The translations under genes and the position numbers were made by a program. 64,000 bases of DNA, from assembly GCF_004328625.1 (NCBI RefSeq), contig NZ_CP032229.1, forward strand, positions 4,340,001 through 4,404,000, given 5' to 3'. The notes below the pieces were generated by a model. The model made no database searches. It worked only from the letters and a program-made list of their open reading frames with translations, and had not been told where the DNA came from. The DNA comes from Streptomyces seoulensis. Lineage in GTDB: Bacteria > Actinomycetota > Actinomycetes > Streptomycetales > Streptomycetaceae. Below, in pieces: positions 1 through 8,867 of this stretch; within the stretch, counting starts at the first letter, position 1, and each line of letters starts with the position of its first letter.

Positions 1-204
1 TCCGGCACACCCGACATGAACCTCGATCTGAAGACGGCCACGGCGCATCTGCGCGAGACAGGGGTCACCATCGTGCACCTGCCCTACGACCGGCATCTCG
101 CGGCCGGCGGACCCATCCGCGCGGAGCTGCTCGCGTCCGCCACCCGTGGCGCGGCCACGCGGCTGGCGGCGGAGGCTCTCGGGCGGGCGGTGCGGGTCCG
201 TTGA
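1..204 (+). CDS. C-terminal end of a MinD/ParA-like ATPase (5' truncated)
   Basis: The reading frame is open from the first base of the window, so the N-terminus lies outside it. The visible 67 residues (ending LGRAVRVR) resemble the C-terminal tail of MinD/ParA-type P-loop proteins, with a stretch HLPYDRHLAAGGPIRAELL typical of the last helices. The diagnostic ATPase motifs are not in the window, so the family call is inference from this tail and from context. The stop codon overlaps the TTG start of the following EccC-type gene (TTGA at 201-204), indicating translational coupling. MinD-like proteins are common companions of actinobacterial type VII secretion genes, which fits this neighbour. 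Confidence 0.5.
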   Translation, partial: SGTPDMNLDLKTATAHLRETGVTIVHLPYDRHLAAGGPIRAELLASATRGAATRLAAEALGRAVRVR

Positions 205-3200
205 CGCAGCATCTGGTCCACCGGCCGGCCCGCGCCACCCGCCCGCTGCCCGAGACCGGGGCGCGGACCATCGAACCGCCGCCCAACCTGCCCGAGGGCA
301 AGACGGGCGGCGCGGCCACCGCGCTGCTGCCCATGACCGGTGTCATGGGGTCCGTGGTGATGATGACCGTCATCCGGTCCAGCCAGTTCGCGGGCCTCGG
401 CGCGGTCGTGCTCGTCATCGCGCTGCTGGGCGCGGTGGCGCTGTTCCTGTCACAGCGCGGCAAGGCCCAGCGCCAGCGCAGGGTGCAGCGCGAACGGTAT
501 CTGGAGTACCTGGAGGAACTGCGCGAGGAGCTCGGCGCGGCGGAACGGGCCCGTCGGCAGGCGGCCCGGGAACTCAGCCCGCCGCCCGCGGCCCTGTACG
601 ACCTGCTGCGCGACCCGGCCCGGCTGTGGGAACGGCGTCGCGCGGACGCGGACTTCCTGCGGGTGCGGGTGGGCGTCGGCGATGTGCCGGTGCAGGACAT
701 CGTGGTCGGTCAGAACACGGCGGGCGGCGTGCTCACCCCGCCGGACCCGTTCATGCTCAACGAGGCGCGCGCGCTCCAGGCCCGCTTCACCACGTCGGCC
801 GGCCATCCGCTGACGGTGCCGCTGGACCGGGTGGGCGACGTGAGCGTGGTCGGCGACCGCGAGGGCGTACTGCGCGTCGCGCGGGCGCTCCTCGTGCAGG
901 CCGCGGTGACCCACGCCCCGGACGACCTGGCGCTGGGGCTCGGTGTGCCCGGTGAGCGCCTGGCGGAGTGGGAGTGGGCCAAGTGGCTGCCGCACGTCCT
1001 CGACACCGGCGCGGACGACGGCCCCGTCGCCGCCCGCCGGATCGCGCCGGACATGACCCGGTTGGCCCGGGTCCTCGACGCCGACCTGAAGAAGCGCGCC
1101 TCCTACGCGGCCGAGGTGCGCCGCGGTCTCGCCGACCGTACGGCGCTCGCCCTTGGCAGCCGTCTGCTCGTGGTGAGCGACGAGTACGGGCACAACGCGG
1201 CCGAACTCCCGCGACCGGACTCTGCCGTGGCCCTCTCCGACATGGGCGTGACGGTCCTGCACCTGCTCGCCGAGCAGGTGCAGGAGCCCGGTGACGTGGC
1301 GGTGCGGATCGTCGTCGACGAGGACCGGGTCGTGGTCGAGGACCTGCGGGGCGAGCGGGTCGTACGCGTCGCCGGCACCCTGGACCCGGTCGGCGAAGCC
1401 GAGGCCGAGGGGCTCGCCCGGATGCTGGCGCCGCTCCGGCTCTCCCCGGAGTCGTCCGCGGAGGGCGCCCCGGTGTCGGGGCCGGTGGACTTCCCGTATC
1501 TGCTCGGCATCGACGACCCGGCGGCGCTCGACCTGCCTCGGCAGTGGGCGCCGCGCGGGGAGCGCGACTTCCTGCGGGTGCCGATCGGGCTGGACGACCG
1601 GCACCGGCCGGTCCTGCTCGACCTGAAGGAGTCGTCGGAACTCGGCATGGGGCCGCACGGTCTCTGCGTGGGCTCGACGGGCTCCGGCAAGAGCGAGCTG
1701 CTGCGCACCCTCGTGCTCGCGCTGGTGACGACACACCCGCCCGAGGACCTGGCCATGGTGCTGGTCGACTACAAGGGCGGCGCCACCTTCGCACCGTTCG
1801 CGGGGCTGCCCCACGTGTCGGGTGTCATCACCAACCTGGAGAACCAGGCCGATCTGGTGGAGCGCGTCCACACCTCGCTGGCCGGCGAGATCAAGCGGCG
1901 CCAGCAGGTCCTGGCGGACGCCGGGAACATCGCGGACATCGGGCACTACCGTTCGCTGCGCGAGACCTCCCGCCCGGATCTCGAACCCCTTCCACATCTG
2001 TTCGTCGTGATCGACGAGTTCGGTGAACTCCTCACCGCCAAACCGGACTTCATCGACCTGTTTCTCTCCATCGGCCGGATCGGCCGTTCCATCGGCGTAC
2101 ACCTGCTGCTGTCGAGTCAGCGCATCGAGAGTGGCAGGCTGAAGGGTCTGGAGACCTATCTGTCGTACCGGCTCGGGCTGCGCACCTTCTCGGCGGACGA
2201 GTCGCGTACGGTCCTGGACACCCCGGACGCCTTCAACCTGCCGCCGCTGCCCGGCTTCGGCTATCTGAAGGTCGACACCTCCACCTACACGCGCTTCAAG
2301 GCCGGGTTCGTCTCCGGCGCGTACCGGGGGCCGCTCCGGCCGGACGCGGTGGCCGACGAGAAGCCCTCGGCATGGCCCTACCCGGCGTACAACACGCTGG
2401 ACGCACAAGCCGGTTCGGAACGCGAGGACCAGCCGGCCGCTTCCCGCGAGCGGGAGACCGGGCCCACCGTGCTGTCCGTCGTGGTGGACCGGCTGACCGG
2501 TGCCGGACAGCCGGTGCGCCGGATCTGGCTGCCGCCCCTGCCCGACGCGCTGACGCTCACGGAAGCGGCCGGACCGGTACGGGCGTCGGGCGAGGGGACG
2601 CGACTCGCCTCGGTGGACGGGCCGTTGAGGGTCCCCCTCGGCGTGCTGGACGATCCGGCGCGGCAGTGGCAGAGCAGATGGGTGCACGACCTGAACACCG
2701 CCGGCGGCCACACCGCCGTCATCGGCGGTCCCCAGTCCGGCAAGACCACGCTGCTGCGCACCCTGGCCCTCTCGCTGGCCGTCACGCACACCCCGCGCGA
2801 TGTCGCGGTCTACGGGCTCGACCTGGCCGGCGGTGGCCTCGGCGCGCTCGCCGGACTGCCGCACGTCGGCGGTATCGCCGGCCGGGCCGACCACGAACGC
2901 GCCGCCCGCACGGTCGCCGAGGTGCGCGCCATGCTCACCGAGCGGGAGGCGGTCCTCCGCGAGCGCGGCATCGACTCCGTCGACCAGCTCCGGGCCCTGC
3001 GCGCCAGGGGCGAACTGCCCGAACTGGGCTCCACCGACGTGGTGCTGCTCATCGACGGGTTCGGCGCGCTGCGGGACGAGTTCGCCGAGCTGGACGAGCC
3101 GGTGGCCGACCTCCTCAAGCGGGGTGGCGGCTACGGCATCCACGTCGTGGCGGGCATGCTCCGCTGGAACGACGTACGCATCGCCACGCAGTCGATGTTC

Positions 3201-4208
3201 GGCAGCCGGATCGAGCTGCGGCTGAACGACCCCGCCGACTCCTCCGTGGACCGCAAGCTCTCCGAGACCCTGCCCGCGGGCATCCCCGGCCGGGCCCTCA
3301 CCGACGGCAAGCTGTTCGCCCAGACCGCCCTGCCGAGGCTCGACGCGACCGCCTCGGCGACCGGCCTGGGTCCGGCCCTGGAAGCCGCCGTACGTTCCAT
3401 CCGGGCTACCTGGCACGGTGAATCCGCCGCCCCCGTACGGGTGTTGCCCACCCGCCTGCCCGCGCAGCGCCTGCCCGGCCCGGACAAGGAGCCGCGCGCG
3501 GTGCCGATCGGGGTCGACCAGGAGTCCCTGGCCCCGGTCGTGCTGGACCTGTTCGGCACCGACCAGCACCTGCTGGTCCTCGGGGACAACGAGTGCGGCC
3601 GGACGAACCTGCTCCGCCTGATCTCCGGCGCACTCGTCGAGCGGTACGGCGAGGACGAGCTGGTGTTCGCGGTCTTCGACCCCCGGCGGGGTCTGCGCCG
3701 CGCGGTGCCGGAACCGTACCGGGGCGGTTACGCGCACAACGCCGCGCTCTCCCTCGCGCTGGCGACCGGCATCGAGGCCGAGCTGGCCAAGCGCCTCCCG
3801 GACACCGTCGACCCCGACGCCATGACCGACGAGCCCGGCTTCACCGGCCCGCGCATCGTGATCCTGGTCGACGACTACGACGTCCTCACCGCGGCGGGCT
3901 CGCAGCCCCTCGCGCCGTTCCTGCCGTACATCTCCGCCGCCCAGGACATCGGACTCCACTTCGTCGTCGCCCGCCGCGTCGCGGGCGCCTCGCGTGCCCT
4001 GTACGACCCGGTGCTGACAGCGCTGCGCGAGACCGGCGCCACGGCACTCGTGATGACGGGCGACCGGACGGAGGGCCAGCTCTTCCCCGGTCTGTACGCC
4101 TCCGCGCAGCCGCCGGGCCGGGGCACGCTGGTGCGCCGGGGCCGCCGCCATCAGCTCGTCCAGACGGCCCTCGCGGCGGAGAGCCGGCCCGGGGAGGCAC
4201 CGGCGTGA
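201..4208 (+). CDS. eccC: EccC-type type VII secretion ATPase (three FtsK/SpoIIIE domains)
   Basis: This 1335-residue protein has two predicted membrane helices near residues 40-58 and 62-84, then a cytoplasmic region with three FtsK/SpoIIIE ATPase domains, the architecture of fused EccC, the motor of ESX/type VII secretion. Domain 1 has a canonical Walker A (GSTGSGKSE, about residue 492) and Walker B (VVIDEFGELL, about 600). Domain 2 has GGPQSGKTT (about 842) but a Walker B lacking the catalytic Glu (LLIDGFGAL). Domain 3 has a broken Walker A (GDNECGRTN, no Lys, about 1127). Intact domain 1 with degenerate domains 2 and 3 is the pattern known for mycobacterial EccC. The TTG start is chosen because it overlaps the preceding stop. 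The stop overlaps the next start (GTGA). No EsxA/B, EccB, EccD or mycosin gene is visible, so they must lie to the left or elsewhere. Confidence 0.93.
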   Translation: MTQHLVHRPARATRPLPETGARTIEPPPNLPEGKTGGAATALLPMTGVMGSVVMMTVIRSSQFAGLGAVVLVIALLGAVALFLSQRGKAQRQRRVQRERYLEYLEELREELGAAERARRQAARELSPPPAALYDLLRDPARLWERRRADADFLRVRVGVGDVPVQDIVVGQNTAGGVLTPPDPFMLNEARALQARFTTSAGHPLTVPLDRVGDVSVVGDREGVLRVARALLVQAAVTHAPDDLALGLGVPGERLAEWEWAKWLPHVLDTGADDGPVAARRIAPDMTRLARVLDADLKKRASYAAEVRRGLADRTALALGSRLLVVSDEYGHNAAELPRPDSAVALSDMGVTVLHLLAEQVQEPGDVAVRIVVDEDRVVVEDLRGERVVRVAGTLDPVGEAEAEGLARMLAPLRLSPESSAEGAPVSGPVDFPYLLGIDDPAALDLPRQWAPRGERDFLRVPIGLDDRHRPVLLDLKESSELGMGPHGLCVGSTGSGKSELLRTLVLALVTTHPPEDLAMVLVDYKGGATFAPFAGLPHVSGVITNLENQADLVERVHTSLAGEIKRRQQVLADAGNIADIGHYRSLRETSRPDLEPLPHLFVVIDEFGELLTAKPDFIDLFLSIGRIGRSIGVHLLLSSQRIESGRLKGLETYLSYRLGLRTFSADESRTVLDTPDAFNLPPLPGFGYLKVDTSTYTRFKAGFVSGAYRGPLRPDAVADEKPSAWPYPAYNTLDAQAGSEREDQPAASRERETGPTVLSVVVDRLTGAGQPVRRIWLPPLPDALTLTEAAGPVRASGEGTRLASVDGPLRVPLGVLDDPARQWQSRWVHDLNTAGGHTAVIGGPQSGKTTLLRTLALSLAVTHTPRDVAVYGLDLAGGGLGALAGLPHVGGIAGRADHERAARTVAEVRAMLTEREAVLRERGIDSVDQLRALRARGELPELGSTDVVLLIDGFGALRDEFAELDEPVADLLKRGGGYGIHVVAGMLRWNDVRIATQSMFGSRIELRLNDPADSSVDRKLSETLPAGIPGRALTDGKLFAQTALPRLDATASATGLGPALEAAVRSIRATWHGESAAPVRVLPTRLPAQRLPGPDKEPRAVPIGVDQESLAPVVLDLFGTDQHLLVLGDNECGRTNLLRLISGALVERYGEDELVFAVFDPRRGLRRAVPEPYRGGYAHNAALSLALATGIEAELAKRLPDTVDPDAMTDEPGFTGPRIVILVDDYDVLTAAGSQPLAPFLPYISAAQDIGLHFVVARRVAGASRALYDPVLTALRETGATALVMTGDRTEGQLFPGLYASAQPPGRGTLVRRGRRHQLVQTALAAESRPGEAPA

Positions 4209-5611
4209 CCAAGGACGTCATCGCGCTCACCCCGAAGATGCCCGACACCGGTGCCCTGCTGGCCGCGCTGCACGCGGGCGGACCCGAGCTGGGCCTCACC
4301 GCCACGGACGACGGCGCGGTCCTCCAGCTCTGCACCGCGGACGGACGCCCGCTGGTCTCGGTGGAGGCCCCGCTGCTCGTCCACACCCCCGGCGAGGCGG
4401 AGCGTCTGCTCGGCTCGCCGGCCGGGGTGCCCGCACCGCCGTACTGGTGGACGGAGACCCGGGCGTCCACGGCGGTCCCCGCCGCCGAGTCCCTCGCGGG
4501 CTCGGTGTGCGGACGCCTGACGATGCTCCTCGGCGGTACCACCTGGCCGCCCGGGGCCGGCCACACCGCCCGCGTGACGACGCCCGACGAAGGGGCTCGC
4601 CCGTCGGCGGCCTCCGCTCCCGTCCTGCCCGTCGTCGACGTACTGACCGACTCCACGGCGGTGGTCCTGGCGGACCGACCCGTCGTCCCCCTCACCGCGT
4701 GGCTCTCGGACCTCCTGCGCGCCACGACCCGGTCGGACCGCGCGTTCCACCTCGTCACCCCGCCGCACGTCCGGCTGACGCTGCCGCTGCGCACCGCGCT
4801 CGGCGGCACCCCCAACCGGTGGGTGGTCCAGGACCCCGCGGGCGGCTATCACGACGGCCTGTCCGGCGTCCGGCTCGCCTGGCGCGACGGTACGTTCGCC
4901 CCGTTCGGCACCGAGGCCGCCGACGCGTTCACCTCGCGGGTGACGCCCGACGGACACCGGCAGCTCACCGTCTCCTTCCGCACCGTGCACGCGCCCGACG
5001 CCGGTCTGGAGCTGGGCGGCGCGCTCGAAGCCGCCTGGCGGCATCTCACCGGCGCACCCCCCGCCGGCTGGGGCACCGCGGAGCCGGTGAACCTGCCCTG
5101 GTCGCGCCGTCAGCTGACCGAGGCGGCCCGCGACCGGGCACCCGCACCGGCCCACCTCGTCGTCATCGGCACCCCCGAACGCCCCGCCATCGCCACGCAC
5201 CGCGTCACCCGCACCACCGCAGGAGTGGCCGAGGACACCACCCTGACCCTCGGGTACACCGCCCCCGACGAGGTCCCCCTCGACGTCCTGGAGGCCCTGG
5301 CCGAGAAGCTGGTCACCGAACACGGCCTGACCACCATGCTCACCACCCTGCGCCGGGCCCGCGCCGACCTCACCCTGCCGCCCCACCTGGAGCCCCCGCC
5401 CCTGCCCGTCGCCTTCACCCTCGGCGCGCGCGACATACGGACCATCGGCCTCACCCACGCCCGCCGCCCGCCCCTGGCCGTGCGGCCCCGGCAGCTCGGA
5501 CCGGCGACCGCCCCGGCGCTCCACTACCCCCTGGGCGACGGAACCGACGCCGCCGCCTGGACGGCGCTCCAGGTGCTCTCCGACCACCTCAAGGCCGGTT
5601 CCCCCGCCTGA
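4205..5611 (+). CDS. EccC-coupled protein, probably DUF6177 family
   Basis: A 468-residue protein starting at GTG 4205, which overlaps the eccC stop by 4 bp; the frame is open further upstream but that part lies inside eccC. It begins VTKDVIALTPKMPDTGALLA. I see no signal peptide, membrane helix or catalytic motif. The sequence is rich in Ala, Pro, Arg and Thr, with an alternating beta-like pattern near residues 280-330. Strict coupling to eccC argues for a role in the same secretion system, perhaps an accessory or effector-recognition factor. From memory it resembles Streptomyces proteins labelled DUF6177 found beside EccC; the family name is tentative and the function is unknown. Confidence 0.7.
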   Translation: MTKDVIALTPKMPDTGALLAALHAGGPELGLTATDDGAVLQLCTADGRPLVSVEAPLLVHTPGEAERLLGSPAGVPAPPYWWTETRASTAVPAAESLAGSVCGRLTMLLGGTTWPPGAGHTARVTTPDEGARPSAASAPVLPVVDVLTDSTAVVLADRPVVPLTAWLSDLLRATTRSDRAFHLVTPPHVRLTLPLRTALGGTPNRWVVQDPAGGYHDGLSGVRLAWRDGTFAPFGTEAADAFTSRVTPDGHRQLTVSFRTVHAPDAGLELGGALEAAWRHLTGAPPAGWGTAEPVNLPWSRRQLTEAARDRAPAPAHLVVIGTPERPAIATHRVTRTTAGVAEDTTLTLGYTAPDEVPLDVLEALAEKLVTEHGLTTMLTTLRRARADLTLPPHLEPPPLPVAFTLGARDIRTIGLTHARRPPLAVRPRQLGPATAPALHYPLGDGTDAAAWTALQVLSDHLKAGSPA

Positions 5612-5616
5612 CCGCC

Positions 5617-5654
5617 TTGCCCTGACGCCCACGTCACCCCCTACCGTCAGGCCC
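5617..5654 (+). promoter_or_regulatory. MerR-type promoter and operator, apparently leaderless
   Basis: TTGCCC (5617-5622) and TACCGT (5642-5647) are separated by 19 bp, the over-long spacer typical of promoters that MerR-family proteins activate by untwisting. The spacer contains the dyad TGACG-CCCA-CGTCA (5623-5636). A wider repeat, CCTGACG (5621-5627) against CGTCAGG (5645-5651), brackets the -10. The -10 is followed by only 7 nt before the ATG at 5655, so the transcript would start at or beside the start codon. The layout points to autoregulation of the merR-thioredoxin operon. Confidence 0.7.
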
Positions 5655-6083
5655 ATGCGAATCGGTGAGCTGGCCGAGCGTGCCGGGACGACCGTGCGGG
5701 CGCTGCGGTACTACGAGACGCGGGGGCTGCTGCCCGCGCGGCGGGATGCCAAGGGGCACCGGTGGTACGACGAGCGGGACCTCACGCTGCTCAGGCAGAT
5801 CCGCACCCTCAGGGACTTCGGCTTCGAGCTCGAGGAGACCCGCCCCTTCGTGGAGTGTCTGCGGGCCGGGCACGCGGAGGGGGACGCGTGTCCGGCGTCG
5901 CGGGACGTGTACCGGCGGAAGCTGGCGGAGCTGGACGGGCTCATCGGGGAGCTGGCGGCGGTGCGGGAGACGGTCGCGGGGCAGTTGCGGCGGGCCGAGG
6001 AGGCGCGGGCCGGGCTGGCCGCCGAGGCGCTGGTTCCGGGGGGCCCGGAACCCGTGTGCGAGCTGGGAGGGCGAAAGGCATGA
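5655..6083 (+). CDS. MerR family transcriptional regulator
   Basis: A 142-residue protein with the MerR winged helix-turn-helix at the N-terminus (MRIGELAERAGTTVRALRYY, then the wing KGHRWYDERDL), followed by a dimerisation coiled coil (about residues 80-120). Two Cys (about 68 and 78, ECLRAGHAEGDACPAS) lie at the start of the effector region and another lies near the C-terminus (EPVCELG), so thiol or metal sensing is possible but not shown. The ATG directly follows a 19-bp-spaced MerR-type promoter. The gene overlaps the thioredoxin gene by 4 bp (ATGA), so the two are co-translated. A redox role is inferred from this pairing. Confidence 0.92.
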   Translation: MRIGELAERAGTTVRALRYYETRGLLPARRDAKGHRWYDERDLTLLRQIRTLRDFGFELEETRPFVECLRAGHAEGDACPASRDVYRRKLAELDGLIGELAAVRETVAGQLRRAEEARAGLAAEALVPGGPEPVCELGGRKA

Positions 6084-6412
6084 GTGTCATCAGCGGTCTT
6101 GACGAGGTCACGGACGCGAATTTCGAGGCGGAGGTGCTCCGGGCCGATCTCCCGGTGCTGGTGCAGTTCACCGCCGACTGGTGCGGGCCCTGCCGGCAGC
6201 TCGCGCCGGTGCTGAGGGACATCGCCTTCGCGGAGGGCGACCGGCTGAAGGTGGTCCGGCTCGACGTGGACCGCAACCCCGCCACCACCCTCGCCTACCA
6301 GGTGCTCTCCACCCCCACCCTGCTGGTCTTCCAGGACGGTGAGCCGGTGCGCTCCATGGTCGGCGCCCGCCCCAGGCGCAGGCTGCTGGAGGAGCTGGCC
6401 GACCTGCTCTGA
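6080..6412 (+). CDS. trxA: Thioredoxin
   Basis: A 110-residue single-domain thioredoxin with the canonical active site WCGPC in the context VQFTADWCGPCRQLAP (about residues 33-37) and the cis-Pro loop STPTLLVF. It reduces protein disulfides in the cytoplasm, normally with electrons from thioredoxin reductase; no reductase gene is in the window. Length matches the family. Its ATG overlaps the merR stop, so expression should follow the MerR-type promoter at 5617. A perfect 17-bp stem terminator follows. Confidence 0.95.
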   Translation: MSVISGLDEVTDANFEAEVLRADLPVLVQFTADWCGPCRQLAPVLRDIAFAEGDRLKVVRLDVDRNPATTLAYQVLSTPTLLVFQDGEPVRSMVGARPRRRLLEELADLL

Positions 6413-6428
6413 GCAAGGCCCCGTAAGC

Positions 6429-6468
6429 AAAGAAATCCCCCGGGCATTGGCGCCCGGGGGATTTCTTT
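6429..6468. terminator. Perfect 17-bp stem terminator after thioredoxin
   Basis: Arms 6429-6445 and 6452-6468 are exact reverse complements, with a 6-nt loop. The stem has a GC core flanked by A-rich and T-rich ends, so it has a U-tract in either direction. It ends the merR-trx transcript and insulates helD. Confidence 0.92.
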
Positions 6469-6488
6469 CGGTATATTGGACCGTTCAC

Positions 6489-6519
6489 GACTTCTTTCTG
6501 ATGCTTTGGCGAAGAAGTC
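6489..6519. promoter_or_regulatory. Inverted repeat in the helD upstream region
   Basis: GACTTCTT (6489-6496) and AAGAAGTC (6512-6519) form an 8-bp inverted repeat with a 15-nt spacer. It lies in an unusually AT-rich 100-bp stretch just downstream of a possible -10 (TATATT, within 6471-6480). It could be an operator or a leader hairpin of helD. It does not resemble the rifamycin-associated palindrome known upstream of some helD/helR genes. Confidence 0.35.
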
Positions 6520-6562
6520 ATGCGGAAGCTGATGAGCACAGTATATGCGGGCGGGAGTGGAA

Positions 6563-8818
6563 TTGTCAAACACCGAATTTCCGGACGATGAATTGCGGTT
6601 CGAGCAGGAATTCATCGACGGACTCTACGAGCGTGTGGACGAGTTGCGCGGCGACGCCGAGACCGGCGTCAAGGACGCCCTCGCGCAGGGCGACAAGCCC
6701 CAGCAGGCACGCCTGGAGCGGGACATCCTGGTCGCCGAGCGCTCCGGGCTGCTCGCCGCGCTGAACTCCGTCGACGGCTCGCTCTGCTTCGGCCGGATCG
6801 ACCTCGCCGACGGCACCACCCACCACATCGGCCGTATCGGCCTGCGCCGCGAGGACACCGAGCGCACCCCCGTCCTCATCGACTGGCGCGCCGACGTCGC
6901 CCGCCCCTTCTACGTGGCCACCGGCCACACCCCGATGGGGCTGCGCCGCCGCCGGCACATCACCAGCGAGGGCCGTACCGTCACCGCGCTGCACGACGAG
7001 ATCCTCGACCTCGGCGACGACACCCGCACCGGCCACGAGGACCCCACCGGCGACGCCGTCCTGCTCGCCGCGCTGAACACCGCCCGCACCGGCCGCATGA
7101 ACGACATCGTGCAGACCATCCAGGCCGAGCAGGACGACATCATCCGGGCCCCGCACCGGGGCGTCATGGTGGTCGAGGGCGGCCCCGGCACCGGCAAGAC
7201 CGCCGTCGCCCTGCACCGCGCCGCCTACCTGCTCTACGAGCACCGCGAACTGCTCGCCCGCCGCGCGGTGCTCATCGTCGGCCCCAACCCCGCCTTCCTC
7301 GGCTACATCGGCGAGGTGCTGCCCTCGCTCGGCGAGACCGGCGTCCTGCTGGCCACGGTCGGGGAGCTGTTCCCCGGCGTGAAGGCCACCGCCACCGACA
7401 CCCCGGAGGCGGCCGTGGTCAAGGGCCGCGCCGAGATGGCCGACGTGCTCGCCGCCGTCGTCGCCGAGCGGCAGGCGCTGCCCGACCCGGTGATCGCCGT
7501 CGAGCACGACCGCGAGGTGCTGATGCTCGACGAGGGCCTGGCCGCCACCGCCCGCGAGCGCACCCGCGCGGCCAGGCTGCCGCACAACGCGGCCCGCGAG
7601 CACTTCGAGGGGCACATCCTCAACACCCTCACCGACCTGTACGCCGAGCGCGTGGGCACCGACCCCTACGACGGCAGCAGCCTGCTCGACCCCGCCGACA
7701 TCACCCAGATCCGCGACGAACTCGCCGAGAACCCCGAAGTCTGGGCCGCCATCGACCAGTTGTGGCCCCGGATCACCCCGCGCCGGCTGGTCGCGGACTT
7801 CCTCGCCGAGCCCGACGACCACCTCTCGCCCAGGGACGCCGACGCGGTGCGCCGCCCGGTCACCCGCGCCTGGACCGTCGCCGACGTGCCCCTGCTGGAC
7901 GAGGCCGCCGAACTCCTCGGCGAGGACGACCGATTGGCCCGCGCCCGCGCCGACCGGGAGCGGGAGACGCAGATCGCGTACGCGCAGGGCGTGCTGGACG
8001 TGTCGTACGCGTCCCGCACCTACGAGTTCGACGACAAGGAGGAGGACGACCCGGAGTCCTCCGAGGTGCTCTCCGCGCACGACATCATCGACGCCGAGCG
8101 GTTCGCCGAGCGGCACGAGGAGGACGACCACCGCAGCGCGGCCGAACGCGCGGCCGCCGACCGTACCTGGGCGTTCGGGCACATCATCGTGGACGAGGCG
8201 CAGGAGCTGTCCCCGATGGCGTGGCGGCTGCTGATGCGGCGCAGCCCGACCCGCTCCATGACCCTGGTCGGCGACCCCGCGCAGACCGCCGAGGCGGCCG
8301 GGGTCGGCTCCTGGTCGGACATCCTGGAGCCCTATGTCGAGGACCGCTGGGAGCACACCCGGCTCGGGGTCAACTACCGCACCCCGGCCGAGATCATGGA
8401 CCTGGCCGCCGCCGTGGTCCGCGCCGAGCACCCGGACTTCGAGCCGCCCAGCTCGGTCCGCTCCACCGGCGTACGGCCCTGGGTGCGCGACGCCTCCGGC
8501 GACCTGCCCGGCGCGGTCGAGCGGGCGGTGGCCGAGCTGACCCCAGCCGAGGGGCGGCTCGCCGTCATCGCGCCGCGCGCCCTGCACGACGCCCTCGCCG
8601 CCCGGCTGGACGGCGTCACGGCGGGCGGCGAGCCCGACCTGACCCGGAACGTGGTCCTGCTCGACCCCCGCCAGTCCAAGGGCCTGGAGTTCGACTCGGT
8701 CCTGGTCGTCGACCCCGCCGCCTACGGCACCAGCGACCTCTACGTGGCCCTCACCCGCGCCACCCAGCGCCTCGGTGTACTGCACACCGGCGAGGTCCCG
8801 GCGGCGCTGAAGGGGTGA
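6563..8818 (+). CDS. helD: HelD-like RNA polymerase-associated UvrD-type ATPase
   Basis: About 751 residues. The N-terminus is a coiled coil (EFIDGLYERVDELRGDAETG onward) like the arm HelD inserts into RNA polymerase. The UvrD-like core follows: Walker A GGPGTGKT (about residue 206), Walker B IIVDEAQELSPMAW (about 542), LVGDPAQT, and a C-terminal SKGLEFDSVLVVD plus LYVALTRATQRL. HelD proteins release stalled RNA polymerase from DNA using ATP, and some actinobacterial forms (HelR) confer rifamycin tolerance. TTG 6563 has a GGGAG Shine-Dalgarno 5 nt upstream; ATG 6545 in the same frame has none and would add six residues. A hairpin separates it from convergent glgB. Confidence 0.85.
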   Translation: MSNTEFPDDELRFEQEFIDGLYERVDELRGDAETGVKDALAQGDKPQQARLERDILVAERSGLLAALNSVDGSLCFGRIDLADGTTHHIGRIGLRREDTERTPVLIDWRADVARPFYVATGHTPMGLRRRRHITSEGRTVTALHDEILDLGDDTRTGHEDPTGDAVLLAALNTARTGRMNDIVQTIQAEQDDIIRAPHRGVMVVEGGPGTGKTAVALHRAAYLLYEHRELLARRAVLIVGPNPAFLGYIGEVLPSLGETGVLLATVGELFPGVKATATDTPEAAVVKGRAEMADVLAAVVAERQALPDPVIAVEHDREVLMLDEGLAATARERTRAARLPHNAAREHFEGHILNTLTDLYAERVGTDPYDGSSLLDPADITQIRDELAENPEVWAAIDQLWPRITPRRLVADFLAEPDDHLSPRDADAVRRPVTRAWTVADVPLLDEAAELLGEDDRLARARADRERETQIAYAQGVLDVSYASRTYEFDDKEEDDPESSEVLSAHDIIDAERFAERHEEDDHRSAAERAAADRTWAFGHIIVDEAQELSPMAWRLLMRRSPTRSMTLVGDPAQTAEAAGVGSWSDILEPYVEDRWEHTRLGVNYRTPAEIMDLAAAVVRAEHPDFEPPSSVRSTGVRPWVRDASGDLPGAVERAVAELTPAEGRLAVIAPRALHDALAARLDGVTAGGEPDLTRNVVLLDPRQSKGLEFDSVLVVDPAAYGTSDLYVALTRATQRLGVLHTGEVPAALKG

Positions 8819-8825
8819 CCGGGGT

Positions 8826-8859
8826 CCGTCCGGGGGCCCGCACACCGGTCCCCGGACGG
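8826..8859. terminator. Hairpin between convergent helD and glgB
   Basis: CCGTCCGGGG (8826-8835) pairs exactly with CCCCGGACGG (8850-8859) across a 14-nt loop. It lies between two convergent stop codons, so it can serve both transcripts. Confidence 0.8.
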
Positions 8860-8867
8860 TCGCGGTC

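Noticed and set aside
450..4151. 1233-codon open frame antisense to eccC
   Set aside because: It mirrors the codon bias of eccC, has no recognisable domain or ribosome site, and its composition (Arg, Gly, Gln, His) is typical of an antisense shadow in high-GC DNA.
6489..6519. Rifamycin-associated element upstream of helD
   Set aside because: The inverted repeat is AT-rich and does not match the GGGGCTTGC-type palindrome I know for that element.
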